A stretch of 64,000 nt of DNA from Achromobacter sp. UMC46 (GCF_014170335.1 NZ_LZZS01000036.1:1-64000); one strand, 5' to 3'; counted from the stretch's first letter, positions 23,790 to 33,199 are shown. The notes: generated from the letters alone by a model not told the origin. Made by a program: numbers and translations.

Positions 23790-24722
23790 TTGCAGCGAAT
23801 TCTTCCGCGCGGTGAGATCGAAGCGCTAGACCACAACGTCATTCCCCGCGTCACCCTGCCCGACCGCAGTTCCGTGTTCGCCACGCGCGCCGCGCGTTTG
23901 CGCCAGTTGGCGGCGGACAGCCCGGTGGCCGACTATCTGCTGCTGATGGCGCAATTGGTCGACGCCCAGCAGCGCGCGCTGAAAGACTGCGCGGCGCCCG
24001 AAGCCTCCGAAGACCGCGTCGCGCTGGCGCAGGCCCATGGCATGCCTCCCCTGCAGGCGGTGGGCTGGCCGCGCGACCCGATGTGGCGCGGCATCCTGGC
24101 GCGGCTGGTGGATGACGTCTCCCGCGGCAAGAACGTGCCGGCCGAAGCCGTCGAAGTCTGCGCCGCGCTGCGCCGGGTAATCAATGAAGACCCCGAGTCG
24201 CTCGAAGATCTGGCTGAAGCGGTGCTGTCCGAACAGGACCAGGGCGTGGACGGGGCCGCGGCGCCGTTCGTGATGGCGGCCTTGCAGGTTTATTGGACCG
24301 ATCTGGCCAGCCGCTTCGACGACCGGCAGTTGCCGGTGGTCAGCCCGTTCGGCGTCTGTCCCGTGTGCGCCAGCCTGCCGGTGGCAAGCGTGGTGCGCGT
24401 GGGCGGCCAGTACGAAGGCTACCGCTATCTGTGCTGCAGCCTGTGCGCCACGCAATGGCACATGGTGCGCGTGAAGTGCACGCACTGCGAAGACGTGGAA
24501 TCGGTGGCGTACCAGTCCATCGACGGCCGTTCGCCCGCCATCAAGGCCGAAACCTGCGACCACTGCCACACCTATCGCAAGATCTTCTACCAGGACAAGG
24601 ACCTGCATGTGGAGCCGGTGGCCGACGATCTGGCCAGCCTGATGCTGGACGTGCTGGTGGGGGAAGCGGGCTATTCGCGCGCCAGCGGCAACCCCCTGTT
24701 GTGGCATGGCGCCGAGCAATAA
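23790..24722 (+). CDS. fdhE: Formate dehydrogenase accessory protein FdhE
   Basis: Encodes 310 residues, matching FdhE (309 in Escherichia coli). It carries the rubredoxin-like iron-binding Cys motifs: C-P-V-C-A-S, C-S-L-C-A-T-Q-W-H, C-T-H-C-E-D and C-D-H-C-H-T-Y-R-K. FdhE is a cytoplasmic factor needed for active respiratory FDH and interacts with the catalytic subunit. I choose the TTG at 23790, which has GGAGAC seven bases before it and gives the usual N-terminus. A GTG at 23766 would add eight hydrophobic residues without a ribosome site. The stop lies one base before selA. Confidence 0.92.
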   Translation: MQRILPRGEIEALDHNVIPRVTLPDRSSVFATRAARLRQLAADSPVADYLLLMAQLVDAQQRALKDCAAPEASEDRVALAQAHGMPPLQAVGWPRDPMWRGILARLVDDVSRGKNVPAEAVEVCAALRRVINEDPESLEDLAEAVLSEQDQGVDGAAAPFVMAALQVYWTDLASRFDDRQLPVVSPFGVCPVCASLPVASVVRVGGQYEGYRYLCCSLCATQWHMVRVKCTHCEDVESVAYQSIDGRSPAIKAETCDHCHTYRKIFYQDKDLHVEPVADDLASLMLDVLVGEAGYSRASGNPLLWHGAEQ

Positions 24723-24723
24723 C

Positions 24724-26163
24724 ATGGCCGAGCTCCCGTCAGAAGGCGCTGTGGCCGCCATGGCCGCCGTCTCCGACATCCCGCCGCTGGACCGCCTGCT
24801 GAACGCCGACGCCTTGCGCGGCGCGTTGGATACGCATGGCCGCACCCAAGTGGTCGCGGCGCTGCGGCGCGATCTGGATGCGCAGCGCCAGCGCGCGCTG
24901 GCGGGGCAATTGCCGCGCGAAGCGTTGAATGCGCCCGCCGTCGCCGCCCGCGTGTCGACGGCGTTGGACCGAGCCGCCCAACCGCGCCTGCGCGCGGTCT
25001 ACAACTTGACCGGCACCGTGCTGCACACCAATCTGGGCCGTGCGCTGCTGCCCGACGAGGCGGTCGCGTCCGTGCTGCGCGCGCTGACGACGCCGGCCAA
25101 CCTGGAGTTCGATCTGGACACCGGCGGCCGCGGCGACCGCGACGACCTGATCGACGAGCTGCTCTGCGAACTGACCGGCGCCGAAGCCGCCACCGTGGTC
25201 AACAACAACGCCGCCGCCGTGCTGCTGATGCTGAACGCACTCGCCGACCGGCGAGAAGTCGTGGTGTCGCGCGGCGAGCTGGTCGAGATCGGGGGCGCGT
25301 TCCGAATTCCCGACATCATGAAGCGCGCCGGCGCGAAGCTGGTGGAGGTGGGCACCACCAACCGCACGCATGCGGCTGACTACGAAAACGCCATCGGCCC
25401 GCGCACCGCGATGCTGATGAAAGTGCATTGCAGCAACTATGCCGTCACCGGCTTCACCAAGAGCGTCGGCGTGGCCGAGGTGGCGGCGCTGGCCCATGCG
25501 AAAGGGCTGCCCGCCACGGTGGACCTGGGCAGCGGCACCCTCGTGGACCTGACCCAGTTCGGCCTGCCCAAGGAAGACACGGTGCGCGAGACGATCGCCG
25601 CCGGCGCCGACCTTGTGACCTTCAGCGGCGACAAGCTGCTGGGCGGTCCGCAGGCCGGCCTGCTCGTGGGCCGCGCCGACCTGATCCGCAAGATCAAGAA
25701 GAATCCGCTGAAGCGCGCCTTGCGCGTCGGCAAGCTGACGCTGGCCGCGCTGGAGCCCGTGCTGGGCCTGTACCGCGCGCCGGAATTCCTGGCCCAGCGC
25801 CTGACCACGCTGCGCTTGCTGACCCGTCCGCAGCGCGAGATCCAGCCGCAGGCCGAACGGCTGCGCGGCGTGCTGGCGCATGCGGCGGGCGCCCACTACG
25901 CGGTCGAGGCCGTGCCCATGTTCAGCCAGATCGGCAGCGGAGCGCTGCCGGTCGACCAGTTGCCCAGCTGGGGGCTGGCCGTGCGCTACACAGGCAGCGG
26001 CCGCCCGGGGCGGCACTTGGACAAGCTCGAAGCGCAATTGCGCCGCCTGCCCACGCCCGTCATCGGCCGCATCGCCGACGACGCCCTGTGGCTGGACCTG
26101 CGCTGCCTGGAAGCGCGCGACGAAGCGGCCTTCGCCGCGCAGCTGGCGGAGCCGTTGGCATGA
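24724..26163 (+). CDS. selA: L-seryl-tRNA(Sec) selenium transferase SelA
   Basis: Encodes 479 residues (463 in Escherichia coli). It is a PLP enzyme converting Ser-tRNA(Sec) to Sec-tRNA(Sec) with selenophosphate. Visible are V-N-N-N-A-A-A-V-L-L, the G-T-T-N-R-T-H motif, V-D-L-G-S-G and the PLP-lysine segment F-S-G-D-K-L-L-G-G-P-Q-A-G. Starts at 24706 (inside fdhE) and 24724 are possible; the latter follows the fdhE stop directly. It shares ATGA with selB. Confidence 0.96.
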   Translation: MAELPSEGAVAAMAAVSDIPPLDRLLNADALRGALDTHGRTQVVAALRRDLDAQRQRALAGQLPREALNAPAVAARVSTALDRAAQPRLRAVYNLTGTVLHTNLGRALLPDEAVASVLRALTTPANLEFDLDTGGRGDRDDLIDELLCELTGAEAATVVNNNAAAVLLMLNALADRREVVVSRGELVEIGGAFRIPDIMKRAGAKLVEVGTTNRTHAADYENAIGPRTAMLMKVHCSNYAVTGFTKSVGVAEVAALAHAKGLPATVDLGSGTLVDLTQFGLPKEDTVRETIAAGADLVTFSGDKLLGGPQAGLLVGRADLIRKIKKNPLKRALRVGKLTLAALEPVLGLYRAPEFLAQRLTTLRLLTRPQREIQPQAERLRGVLAHAAGAHYAVEAVPMFSQIGSGALPVDQLPSWGLAVRYTGSGRPGRHLDKLEAQLRRLPTPVIGRIADDALWLDLRCLEARDEAAFAAQLAEPLA

Positions 26164-28106
26164 TCATCGGCACCGCCGGCCATATCGACCACGGCAAGAC
26201 CACGCTGGTGCGCGCCCTGACGGGGGTCGACACCGACCGCCTCAAGGAAGAGAAAGCGCGCGGCATCTCCATCGAACTGGGCTACGCCTATACGCCGCTG
26301 GCCAACGGCGACGTGCTGGGCTTCATCGATGTGCCCGGCCACGAGAAACTGGTGCACACCATGGCGGCCGGCGCCAGCGGCATCGATTTCGGCCTGCTGG
26401 TGGTGGCGGCGGACGACGGTGTCATGCCGCAGACGCGCGAACATCTGGCCATCCTGTCGTTGCTGGGCGTGGCGCAGGGCGCCGTGGTGCTGACCAAGAC
26501 CGACCGCGCGGATGCCGCCCAGCAAGCCGCCGTGCGCGCCGAGATCGCGGAACTGGCCGCGGGCACCTTCCTGGCAGGGGCGCCGGTGTTCGCCGTGCAG
26601 GCCTCGCAAGCCGGCGATGCGGGCACCGCGGAATTGAAATCGCATCTGCACGCGCAGGCCGAAGGTTTGCGCCAGCGCGACGACGCGGGCCTGTTCCGGC
26701 TGGCGGTGGACCGCGTGTTCACGCTGGCGGGGCATGGCACGGTAGTGACCGGCACCGCGCACGCGGGCCACGCCCGCGCGGGCGACGACACCGCTGATTT
26801 GCGCCTGATGCCGGCCGGCACGCGGGTGCGCGTGCGCAGCATCCACGCGCAGAACCAGCCCAGCGAAACCGGTGCGGCCGGCCAGCGCTGCGCGCTGAAC
26901 CTGGCGGGCATCGACAAAGCCGCCATCTCGCGCGGCGACTGGATTGCGGACGCGCGCTGTTTCCTGCCCTCTCGCCATATCGACGTGGCGCTGACGCTGC
27001 TGGCTTCCGTCGACGCGCCCGTGCGCGCCTGGTCGCCGCTGCACGTTCATATCGGCGCCGCGCGCCATGTGGCGCATGCGGTGCCGCTTAGCGCGGAAAC
27101 GCTGGCGCCGGGGCAGTCCGGCTGGGTGCAGCTGGTGTTCGACGAGCCGGTCTGCGCGATGCCGGGCGACCGCTATATCGTGCGCAATGCGCAGGCCACG
27201 CGCACCGTCGGCGGCGGCCGGGTGTTGGACCCGAACGCGCCGGACCGCAAGCGCCGGGCTGCCTCGCGGCTGCAAGGCCTGCAGGCGTTGACCGACATGC
27301 TGGACGGCGGGGGCCTGCCGCCGGTGCTGGCGCACGCGCCGCTTGGCCTGGACGAAGGCGCGTTGCAGCGCCTGACCGGCAAGCCCGTGCGCGGAATCGA
27401 GGCGCCGCATGGCGCCTTGTGGATCGAGACGCGCAATGCGCAAGCGCCGCGCACCCTGATCCTGGGCACGCACTGGGATGCCTTGCGCGAACGCGTCGAG
27501 CAGGCGCTGGCGGCCTTCCACCACAGCGCGCCGGACGAGCCGGGGCCGGACAGCGCGCGCTTGCGCCGAATGGCGATGCCGGTGGGCGCCGACACGTTGT
27601 GGACGGCGGTGCTGGACCATCTGCAGCGCGACGGCCGCGTGGCGCGCAATGGTCCGTGGCTGCACCTGCCCGCCCATACGTCCACGCTGGCCGACGCCGA
27701 ATCGGCGCTGGCTGCGCGCCTGCTGCCGCTGTTGCAGCAAGGCGCGTTCGATCCTCCGTGGGTGCGGGACCTGGCCCGCGCTCAGAACGAACCCGAAGAG
27801 CGCGTGCGCCAGCTGCTGCGCAAGCTGCTGCGGCGCGGCGACGTGGCGCAGGTCGTGAAGGACTTGTTCTATCACCGCGACCAGGTGAGGGCGCTGGCGC
27901 GGCTGGCGGCAGGCCTGGCGGCGCAGCCGGCGGGCCTGAACGCGGCGGTGTTCCGCGACGCGACGGGGCTGGGCCGCAAGCGCGCCATCCAGATCCTGGA
28001 GTTCTTCGACCGGGTCGGCTACACGCGGCGGGTGCGCGACACGCATGTATTGCGGGCGGAAAGCGCATACGCGGCGATGCAGGCGGACGCGGAGCCGGTA
28101 TCATAG
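26160..28106 (+). CDS. selB: Selenocysteine-specific elongation factor SelB
   Basis: Encodes 648 residues. The N-terminal GTPase has G-H-I-D-H-G-K-T, D-V-P-G-H-E-K and L-T-K-T-D; EF-Tu-like beta-barrels follow, then four C-terminal winged-helix domains (from about residue 380) that grip the SECIS. The first motif, A-G-H-I-D-H-G-K-T, is diagnostic of SelB rather than EF-Tu. The client message is fdnG upstream in the same cluster. The start overlaps the selA stop (ATGA), and tRNA-Sec begins 12 bases after the stop, so selC could be co-transcribed and processed out. Confidence 0.96.
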   Translation: MIIGTAGHIDHGKTTLVRALTGVDTDRLKEEKARGISIELGYAYTPLANGDVLGFIDVPGHEKLVHTMAAGASGIDFGLLVVAADDGVMPQTREHLAILSLLGVAQGAVVLTKTDRADAAQQAAVRAEIAELAAGTFLAGAPVFAVQASQAGDAGTAELKSHLHAQAEGLRQRDDAGLFRLAVDRVFTLAGHGTVVTGTAHAGHARAGDDTADLRLMPAGTRVRVRSIHAQNQPSETGAAGQRCALNLAGIDKAAISRGDWIADARCFLPSRHIDVALTLLASVDAPVRAWSPLHVHIGAARHVAHAVPLSAETLAPGQSGWVQLVFDEPVCAMPGDRYIVRNAQATRTVGGGRVLDPNAPDRKRRAASRLQGLQALTDMLDGGGLPPVLAHAPLGLDEGALQRLTGKPVRGIEAPHGALWIETRNAQAPRTLILGTHWDALRERVEQALAAFHHSAPDEPGPDSARLRRMAMPVGADTLWTAVLDHLQRDGRVARNGPWLHLPAHTSTLADAESALAARLLPLLQQGAFDPPWVRDLARAQNEPEERVRQLLRKLLRRGDVAQVVKDLFYHRDQVRALARLAAGLAAQPAGLNAAVFRDATGLGRKRAIQILEFFDRVGYTRRVRDTHVLRAESAYAAMQADAEPVS

Positions 28107-28118
28107 GCGGTCCGCTCT

Positions 28119-28214
28119 GGAAGGCATTCGTGCCCGGCGGCACGGCTGGGCTTCAAACCCAGTTGGGGGCGTCAGACGTTCCCAGGTAGGTTCGACTCCT
28201 GCTGCCTTCCGCCA
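28119..28214 (+). tRNA. selC: tRNA-Sec (anticodon TCA)
   Basis: A 96-nt tRNA with an 8-bp acceptor stem, GGAAGGCA (28119-28126) / TGCCTTCC (28203-28210), G discriminator and encoded CCA (28212-28214). The anticodon loop CTTCAAA (28151-28157) closes on CTGGG/CCCAG, with anticodon TCA at 28153-28155. A long variable arm and the T-loop GGTTCGACTCC follow. The extended acceptor stem and UCA anticodon are diagnostic of tRNA-Sec. It reads UGA in fdnG. Confidence 0.97.
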
Positions 28215-28221
28215 TGCCTTC

Positions 28222-28761
28222 TCAACTGCGCAGCATCCTCGTCACGACACCCGTCACGCGGTCCGACTTCCAGTCCAGTTCCCCCAGATGCCAATATCGG
28301 ATGGACCCGCCGCGGTCCACCAGGTAGTTCGCCGGCAGCCCGATCGCTTCCCATTTTTTCGATGCCGCGCTGTTGCGGTCATGCAGCACCGTGCCGGCCA
28401 CGGGCCATTTCGCCAGGAACGTCGTGACCTTGCCCAGCGCCTCGCCGACGTTCACCGCCACCAGGCGCAGGCCCTCCTCGCGGTGGCGCTTGGCCATGGC
28501 GGACATCAAGGGGATCTCGTCGCGGCAGGGGTCGCACCACGTGGCCCAGAAACTGACAATGACGACGTTGCCGCGCCATGCGGCAAGCTTCTGTTCCCGG
28601 CCGGCAAGATCGGGCAGGACGAGGGCGGGCGTGGGCGCCGTCCACGGCGCCCAATCCGGGCCGGTGGCGGTCTTCAGCGCCGAGTCGCTGGCGGCCCGGG
28701 CCCAGCCGGGCAGGGCGGCCAGCGACAAGCCGGATTGCAGCAGACGGCGGCGGCTGATCAA
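28222..28761 (-). CDS. TlpA-like thioredoxin-fold protein with Tat-type signal
   Basis: Encodes 179 residues. The N-terminus S-R-R-R-L-L-Q-S-G followed by a hydrophobic stretch ending A-R-A looks like a twin-arginine signal. The mature part is a TlpA/ResA thioredoxin fold with active site W-A-T-W-C76-D-P-C79. It should be a periplasmic thiol-disulfide reductase. The start must be non-ATG: TTG at 28761 has AGGAGGAAG before it. It lies 23 bases after the transglutaminase gene on the same strand, so the two form an operon, convergent with selC. Confidence 0.8.
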   Translation of the reverse strand: MISRRRLLQSGLSLAALPGWARAASDSALKTATGPDWAPWTAPTPALVLPDLAGREQKLAAWRGNVVIVSFWATWCDPCRDEIPLMSAMAKRHREEGLRLVAVNVGEALGKVTTFLAKWPVAGTVLHDRNSAASKKWEAIGLPANYLVDRGGSIRYWHLGELDWKSDRVTGVVTRMLRS

Positions 28762-28784
28762 GGCGGCTTCCTCCTCGGGCAGGG

Positions 28785-29885
28785 TCAGATGGCGATGGGT
28801 CTGGCGCTGAGCGTGTAGCGGAAACTGTCGGGGTCCAGGCTGTCCAGCCGTCCGGCGCTGGTTTCGCCATTGGGGTACATCAGGAACGGCACGGGGTCGT
28901 GCGCGGAGCCGGGCAGCACGACGTCGTGGCCGTGGTTGTACGCGACCCAGTTCATTTCCCATGCGCCGAACAGCATGACGCGGGCCGCGCGCACCTTGGC
29001 GTCGGTCAGCGGCAATTCGCCCGGCGGCTCTTCCAGCATGACCTTGCGCACATCGGCGGGATCGACCGGAATCCAGCCATAGCCGGCGGCGTAGAACTCC
29101 GCGCGGCAGTGCTGGGCCTTCGTGACGTCGCCGGCCTTGCCCAGGCTCTTGTAGCCCAGTTCGGAATTGGCCACGCGCAAGCCATACGCGTCGCGCGCGG
29201 GGATGCCGGCGGCGCGCGCCAGAGCCACGAACAGCGCGTTGATGTCGGCGCATTTTCCGTTCAGGTCGTTCGCCGCCAGCATGTAGCGCACGTCGCCCAC
29301 GCCGCAGCCGCGCGTGGAAGCGGTTCTGCAGGTGTTCGCCACCACCCATTCGTAGATGGCGCGGGCGCGCGCCAGGTCGCCCTGATGGCCCCGTGTGATC
29401 TGGTCGGCAGTGGTCTTGACGATGCCGTCGGTGGGCAGCAATGCGGTGGGTTTCAGGTATTCCCGCAGGGCGGCGGGTGGTTCAAGCGCGGCATCCGCGG
29501 GCGGCGGCTGCGTCAGGTCGACGCGGCGGTTGCGGGTCTGGAAGCGGCTGGTGACGGTGACGTCGCGCGGCGCCTGGGCATCGGGCCACTGCACGGCCAG
29601 CATCTGCACGTCGTAGCCGGGCGCCCGCATCAGTTGGGCCGTGCCGCCGCCACTGACCTGCCAGGTGCTTTGCGCGCCGCGCTGGTAAGCGGTGTCGGTG
29701 GCGTATGGCACCGGCACCCAGATGCGCGTGTGCGCGCCGGGGTCCTTCACGCTGATGGTGGTGGTCAGTTCAAAGCCGCGCCAGCCGGTGCTGACGGGTG
29801 CTTGCTGGGCGCGTAGCGCCTGCGGCAAGGCGGTTGCGGCGGCGCACAATGCGCCGGAGAGTTGGAGAAAGTGTCGGCGATCCAT
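28785..29885 (-). CDS. Transglutaminase-like exported protein
   Basis: Encodes 366 residues. The start D-R-R-H-F-L-Q-L-S-G plus hydrophobic segment ending L-R-A-Q is a likely Tat signal. An N-terminal beta domain (about residues 35-150) precedes a transglutaminase/protease-like core with the Cys in N-G-K-C-A-D-I-N, His in Q-H-C-R-A-E-F and Asp in W-I-P-V-D-P-A-D. Such proteins are cysteine hydrolases or amide-forming enzymes; the substrate here is unknown. GAGGG precedes the ATG at 29885. It is co-transcribed with the TlpA-like gene, which could keep its Cys reduced. Confidence 0.8.
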   Translation of the reverse strand: MDRRHFLQLSGALCAAATALPQALRAQQAPVSTGWRGFELTTTISVKDPGAHTRIWVPVPYATDTAYQRGAQSTWQVSGGGTAQLMRAPGYDVQMLAVQWPDAQAPRDVTVTSRFQTRNRRVDLTQPPPADAALEPPAALREYLKPTALLPTDGIVKTTADQITRGHQGDLARARAIYEWVVANTCRTASTRGCGVGDVRYMLAANDLNGKCADINALFVALARAAGIPARDAYGLRVANSELGYKSLGKAGDVTKAQHCRAEFYAAGYGWIPVDPADVRKVMLEEPPGELPLTDAKVRAARVMLFGAWEMNWVAYNHGHDVVLPGSAHDPVPFLMYPNGETSAGRLDSLDPDSFRYTLSARPIAI

Positions 29886-30037
29886 GAAGCCCTCACGCAC
29901 GGTGAAGATTGGCTATCGGTGCGCCCGTGGCCGGGCGGCCGTCCCTTGGGGTGTGCTCCTCTGCGTCCTGCCGGATCATCATAGAGCCAACCTCGGCGGC
30001 GGTGCTATCCTTTTTCCATTGACTCATGGAGATTGAA

Positions 30038-31099
30038 ATGACCCAGGATGTTGCCACGGCGGCCGTGCCGCGTTTGACGTCGCTGTCCCACGGGGGCGGC
30101 TGTGGCTGCAAGATCGCGCCGGGCGTGCTGTCAGAACTGCTCAAGCGCTTCGGCCCCGCCGTCAGCTATCCGAACCTGATGGTGGGCACCGAGACCGCCG
30201 ATGACGCGGCCGTCTACCGCTTGAACGACGAGCAGGCGCTGATCGCCACCACCGACTTCTTCATGCCCATCGTCGACGACCCGTTCGACTTCGGCCGCAT
30301 CGCGGCGACGAACGCGCTGTCGGACGTGTATGCGATGGGCGGCACGCCCATCATGGCGCTGGCCATCGTCGGCATGCCCATCAACGTGCTGCCGCACAGC
30401 GTCATCGCCGGCATTCTGCGCGGCGGCGAATCGGTCTGCCAGGAAGCGGGCATTCCGGTCGCGGGCGGCCACAGCATCGATTCGGTCGAACCCATCTACG
30501 GCCTGGCCGCGATGGGCCTCGTGCACCCCGGGCGCCTCAAGCGCAACGCCGACGCGCAAGCCGGCGACGTGCTGATCCTGGGCAAGGGCCTGGGCGTGGG
30601 CATCTTGTCGGCCGCGCTGAAAAAGAACCGCCTGGACGACGCCGGCTACCGCGTGATGATCGACACGACGACGCGCCTGAACCGGCCCGGCCCGGCACTG
30701 GCCGCGTTGGACGGCGTGCACGCGATCACCGACGTGACGGGTTTCGGCCTGCTGGGCCATGCGCTGGAAATGGCGCGCGGCGCGAAGCTGACGGCGCGGC
30801 TGCATCTGGACGCCTTGCCGTGGTTGCCGGGCGTGCAGTCGTTTGCGGCGGAGGGCGTGATCACCGGCGCCTCGGGCCGCAACTGGGCGTCGTATGGCGG
30901 ATCCGTGCGGTTGGGCGGCGCGGTGACCGATACGCAGCGCGCGCTGCTGACCGATCCGCAGACCTCGGGCGGCTTGCTGGTCGCGTGCGCGCCGGAGGCG
31001 GCGGCCGCCGTGCTGGACCTGTTCCGCAGCCAGGGCTTCGAACAGGCCGCCGTGGTCGGCGAGATGACCGCGGGCGATGCGCAGGTACGGGTGGAATAG
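30038..31099 (+). CDS. selD: Selenide, water dikinase SelD
   Basis: Encodes 353 residues (347 in Escherichia coli). It makes selenophosphate from selenide and ATP. The catalytic N-terminal loop S-H-G-G-G-C22-G-C24-K25-I-A-P has Cys rather than Sec. A-D-D-A-A-V, A-T-T-D-F-F and G-G-H-S-I-D follow, with D-P-Q-T-S-G-G-L-L-V near the end. The ATG at 30038 has GGAGA in front; 30026 is also possible. It completes the Sec pathway but is separated from selC by the oppositely oriented tlpA-transglutaminase pair, so it has its own promoter within 29886-30037. Confidence 0.95.
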   Translation: MTQDVATAAVPRLTSLSHGGGCGCKIAPGVLSELLKRFGPAVSYPNLMVGTETADDAAVYRLNDEQALIATTDFFMPIVDDPFDFGRIAATNALSDVYAMGGTPIMALAIVGMPINVLPHSVIAGILRGGESVCQEAGIPVAGGHSIDSVEPIYGLAAMGLVHPGRLKRNADAQAGDVLILGKGLGVGILSAALKKNRLDDAGYRVMIDTTTRLNRPGPALAALDGVHAITDVTGFGLLGHALEMARGAKLTARLHLDALPWLPGVQSFAAEGVITGASGRNWASYGGSVRLGGAVTDTQRALLTDPQTSGGLLVACAPEAAAAVLDLFRSQGFEQAAVVGEMTAGDAQVRVE

Positions 31100-31126
31100 C
31101 GCGTCAGGCGGCTCGGCCCGCAGGCG

Positions 31127-33199
31127 CTAGGGCCGCGGGTGCGGGTGTGGATGAGGTTGCGGCTGCGTCTGCACCTGGTAGTTGATCTGCCAGCGCAGCA
31201 GGTCGGGGTAGGCGGCCAGCCGCGCCTGCTCGGCCCGCTCTGCGGGCGACGCGTCCCGCTGGCTGGCCAGCGCCAGGCCCGAGGGTCCTGCCCACGGCAG
31301 GATCTTGCCGGGGTGGTTGCGGCGGTAGGCGCCGTCCTGCGTGATCGTCACGTCCGGATCGTTGATGCCGAAGCACCATGCGGGGTCCGGCCGCGCGGCC
31401 AGCAGGTCGCAGCCGGTGCGGAAAAACGGCGTGTCTGGCAGGCTCAACTGGTACAGCGTCGGCAGGATGTCCTTGTGGCTGCCCACGCGCGCCGGATCAT
31501 AGTCGGCGCCCTCCCGGTAGGCCGGCGGCACGTACAGGTAGAACGGCACGGCGCGCGCCAGCGCCGCGTCCCGCTCGTCCTGGTAATCGATGCCCAGCAG
31601 GTTGTGGTCCCCCGTGACCGCGACGATGGTGCGCGCGCCGCTGGCCGAGGCCTTCACGCGGGTCAGGAAGCGGCCCAACTGGTCATTGGCATAGCGCAGC
31701 GTGTCGAAGGCGTTGTCCAGGCCATCCCAGGCCTTGAAGTACGGCTGTCGGGTCACGTCGTAGAGCGGCAGGCCGCCGCGCTGGCCGCCGTCGGGCACGA
31801 GGAACGGCGGGTGGTGCGTGGTGGACAACGCGACGATGAAGAGCGGGGCGCCCGCGGGGTCCGCATCCGCCAGACGGCTTTCGATGTAGCGGAACATGTA
31901 TTCGTCGGGCACGCCCCACGTGCCGTCTTCCGCTTCGGGGTAGCGCGCCTTCAGCGTCTGCTGGTCGATGAACTCATGCGCGCCCAGATGCGTGGCGAAC
32001 GTGCCCAGGTTGCGCCAGGTGGCCGCGCCTGACGTGACGAACAGCACGCGGTAGCCTCGCGCCAGATACGGCGTGAAGGCATTGCTGGCGAACTCGGCGT
32101 CGGCCGCCGAGGATTGGCCGATGGCGGGCACGGGGCTGCGCACCAGCAGGCGGGCCAGCGAATCGATGGTGCCGTTGCCTTCGGACACGAAGCGGTCGAA
32201 GCGCCAGTCCTGTTCCCAATGCGGCCGCAGCGCGCCCAGCAGGTCGCGTCCCGGCGCGTCATAGGCGTTCAGATGGTGCCCCATGCTTTCCATCACTTGC
32301 AGCACGACGTGCGGCGGCCGCGCGCGGGCGGCCGGGTTGGCGCCCGTGACGGACATGAAGGGTTGCAGACCCTGCGCGGGGCGGCCGAGGAAATGCTCGT
32401 ATAGCGCCTCACCTTCCGCGGCCGTGACCGGTTGGAAGCGCTTGTCGTTGCCGCGGTCGGCCAATGCCCAGAAGAATGACGAAATGCCATTGGGCGCAAT
32501 ATCGTTCAAGAGCCGCACGCTGGAGATGTTGGTGTCGTCCTTGTTCAGCGGGAACCGGCCCAGCGATCCGCGGCATGCCAGTACGGTGATGGCGACGATC
32601 AGCAGCACGCGCAACGCGGCCGGCGCGAGCGCGCGCGGGCGTCGCGGGATGCGCAGCACGCTGCGTTGCCAGCGCGTGCCCACCCACCAGGTGCCGGCCA
32701 GCACCGCAGACAGCAGCAGCCCCGCCTGCGCAACAGGGTAGCCATGCCACAGCGTCATCGCGATGGCGTGGGTGTCGTCGTCGATCAGCCCGAAAACGAA
32801 GATGTCGATCGACCGGGAGAACGTGGCGTAGTAGCAAACGCTGATCACCGTGGAGGCGGCGAACAGCGCCGCCAGCCCGGCGCCGACGCCCGGCATCCAG
32901 CGCAGCCAGCGCGCATTCAGGTTGCGGCTGCACGCGGCCAGCATCGCCAGCAGCAGCAAGGCCGAAAAGACGATGCTGGCGACTTTGATGTCGAACAGCA
33001 GGCCGATCCCCAGCGACTTTCCCACGTCCTGTGGACGCGCCGCATAGGTGGCCGGGGGCGCATAGGTCACCAGCAGGTAGGTACGGCCCGCAAACTGCGC
33101 CAGCACGCTGACCAGCCAGGGCGCCAGGATAAGCAGGAACGCGCGTTGGACGTTGAGAAACCAGTCTTGCCACGCATACGCTGGAGGGAAGCGCTTCAT
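31127..33199 (-). CDS. LTA-synthase/phosphoglycerol-transferase-like membrane enzyme
   Basis: Encodes 690 residues. Five membrane helices occupy roughly the first 215 residues, followed by a periplasmic sulfatase-fold domain. Motifs include V-M-E-S-M-G-H, the S-E-G-N-G-T nucleophile Thr region, T-T-H-H-P-P-F and V-T-G-D-H-N-L, as in LtaS/OpgB-type enzymes that move phosphoglycerol or phosphoethanolamine groups onto envelope sugars or lipids. The C-terminal tail ends in alternating His-Pro dipeptides, low complexity. The start is ATG 33199 or GTG 33205; neither has a good ribosome site. It lies alone, convergent to selD. Confidence 0.85.
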   Translation of the reverse strand: MKRFPPAYAWQDWFLNVQRAFLLILAPWLVSVLAQFAGRTYLLVTYAPPATYAARPQDVGKSLGIGLLFDIKVASIVFSALLLLAMLAACSRNLNARWLRWMPGVGAGLAALFAASTVISVCYYATFSRSIDIFVFGLIDDDTHAIAMTLWHGYPVAQAGLLLSAVLAGTWWVGTRWQRSVLRIPRRPRALAPAALRVLLIVAITVLACRGSLGRFPLNKDDTNISSVRLLNDIAPNGISSFFWALADRGNDKRFQPVTAAEGEALYEHFLGRPAQGLQPFMSVTGANPAARARPPHVVLQVMESMGHHLNAYDAPGRDLLGALRPHWEQDWRFDRFVSEGNGTIDSLARLLVRSPVPAIGQSSAADAEFASNAFTPYLARGYRVLFVTSGAATWRNLGTFATHLGAHEFIDQQTLKARYPEAEDGTWGVPDEYMFRYIESRLADADPAGAPLFIVALSTTHHPPFLVPDGGQRGGLPLYDVTRQPYFKAWDGLDNAFDTLRYANDQLGRFLTRVKASASGARTIVAVTGDHNLLGIDYQDERDAALARAVPFYLYVPPAYREGADYDPARVGSHKDILPTLYQLSLPDTPFFRTGCDLLAARPDPAWCFGINDPDVTITQDGAYRRNHPGKILPWAGPSGLALASQRDASPAERAEQARLAAYPDLLRWQINYQVQTQPQPHPHPHPRP

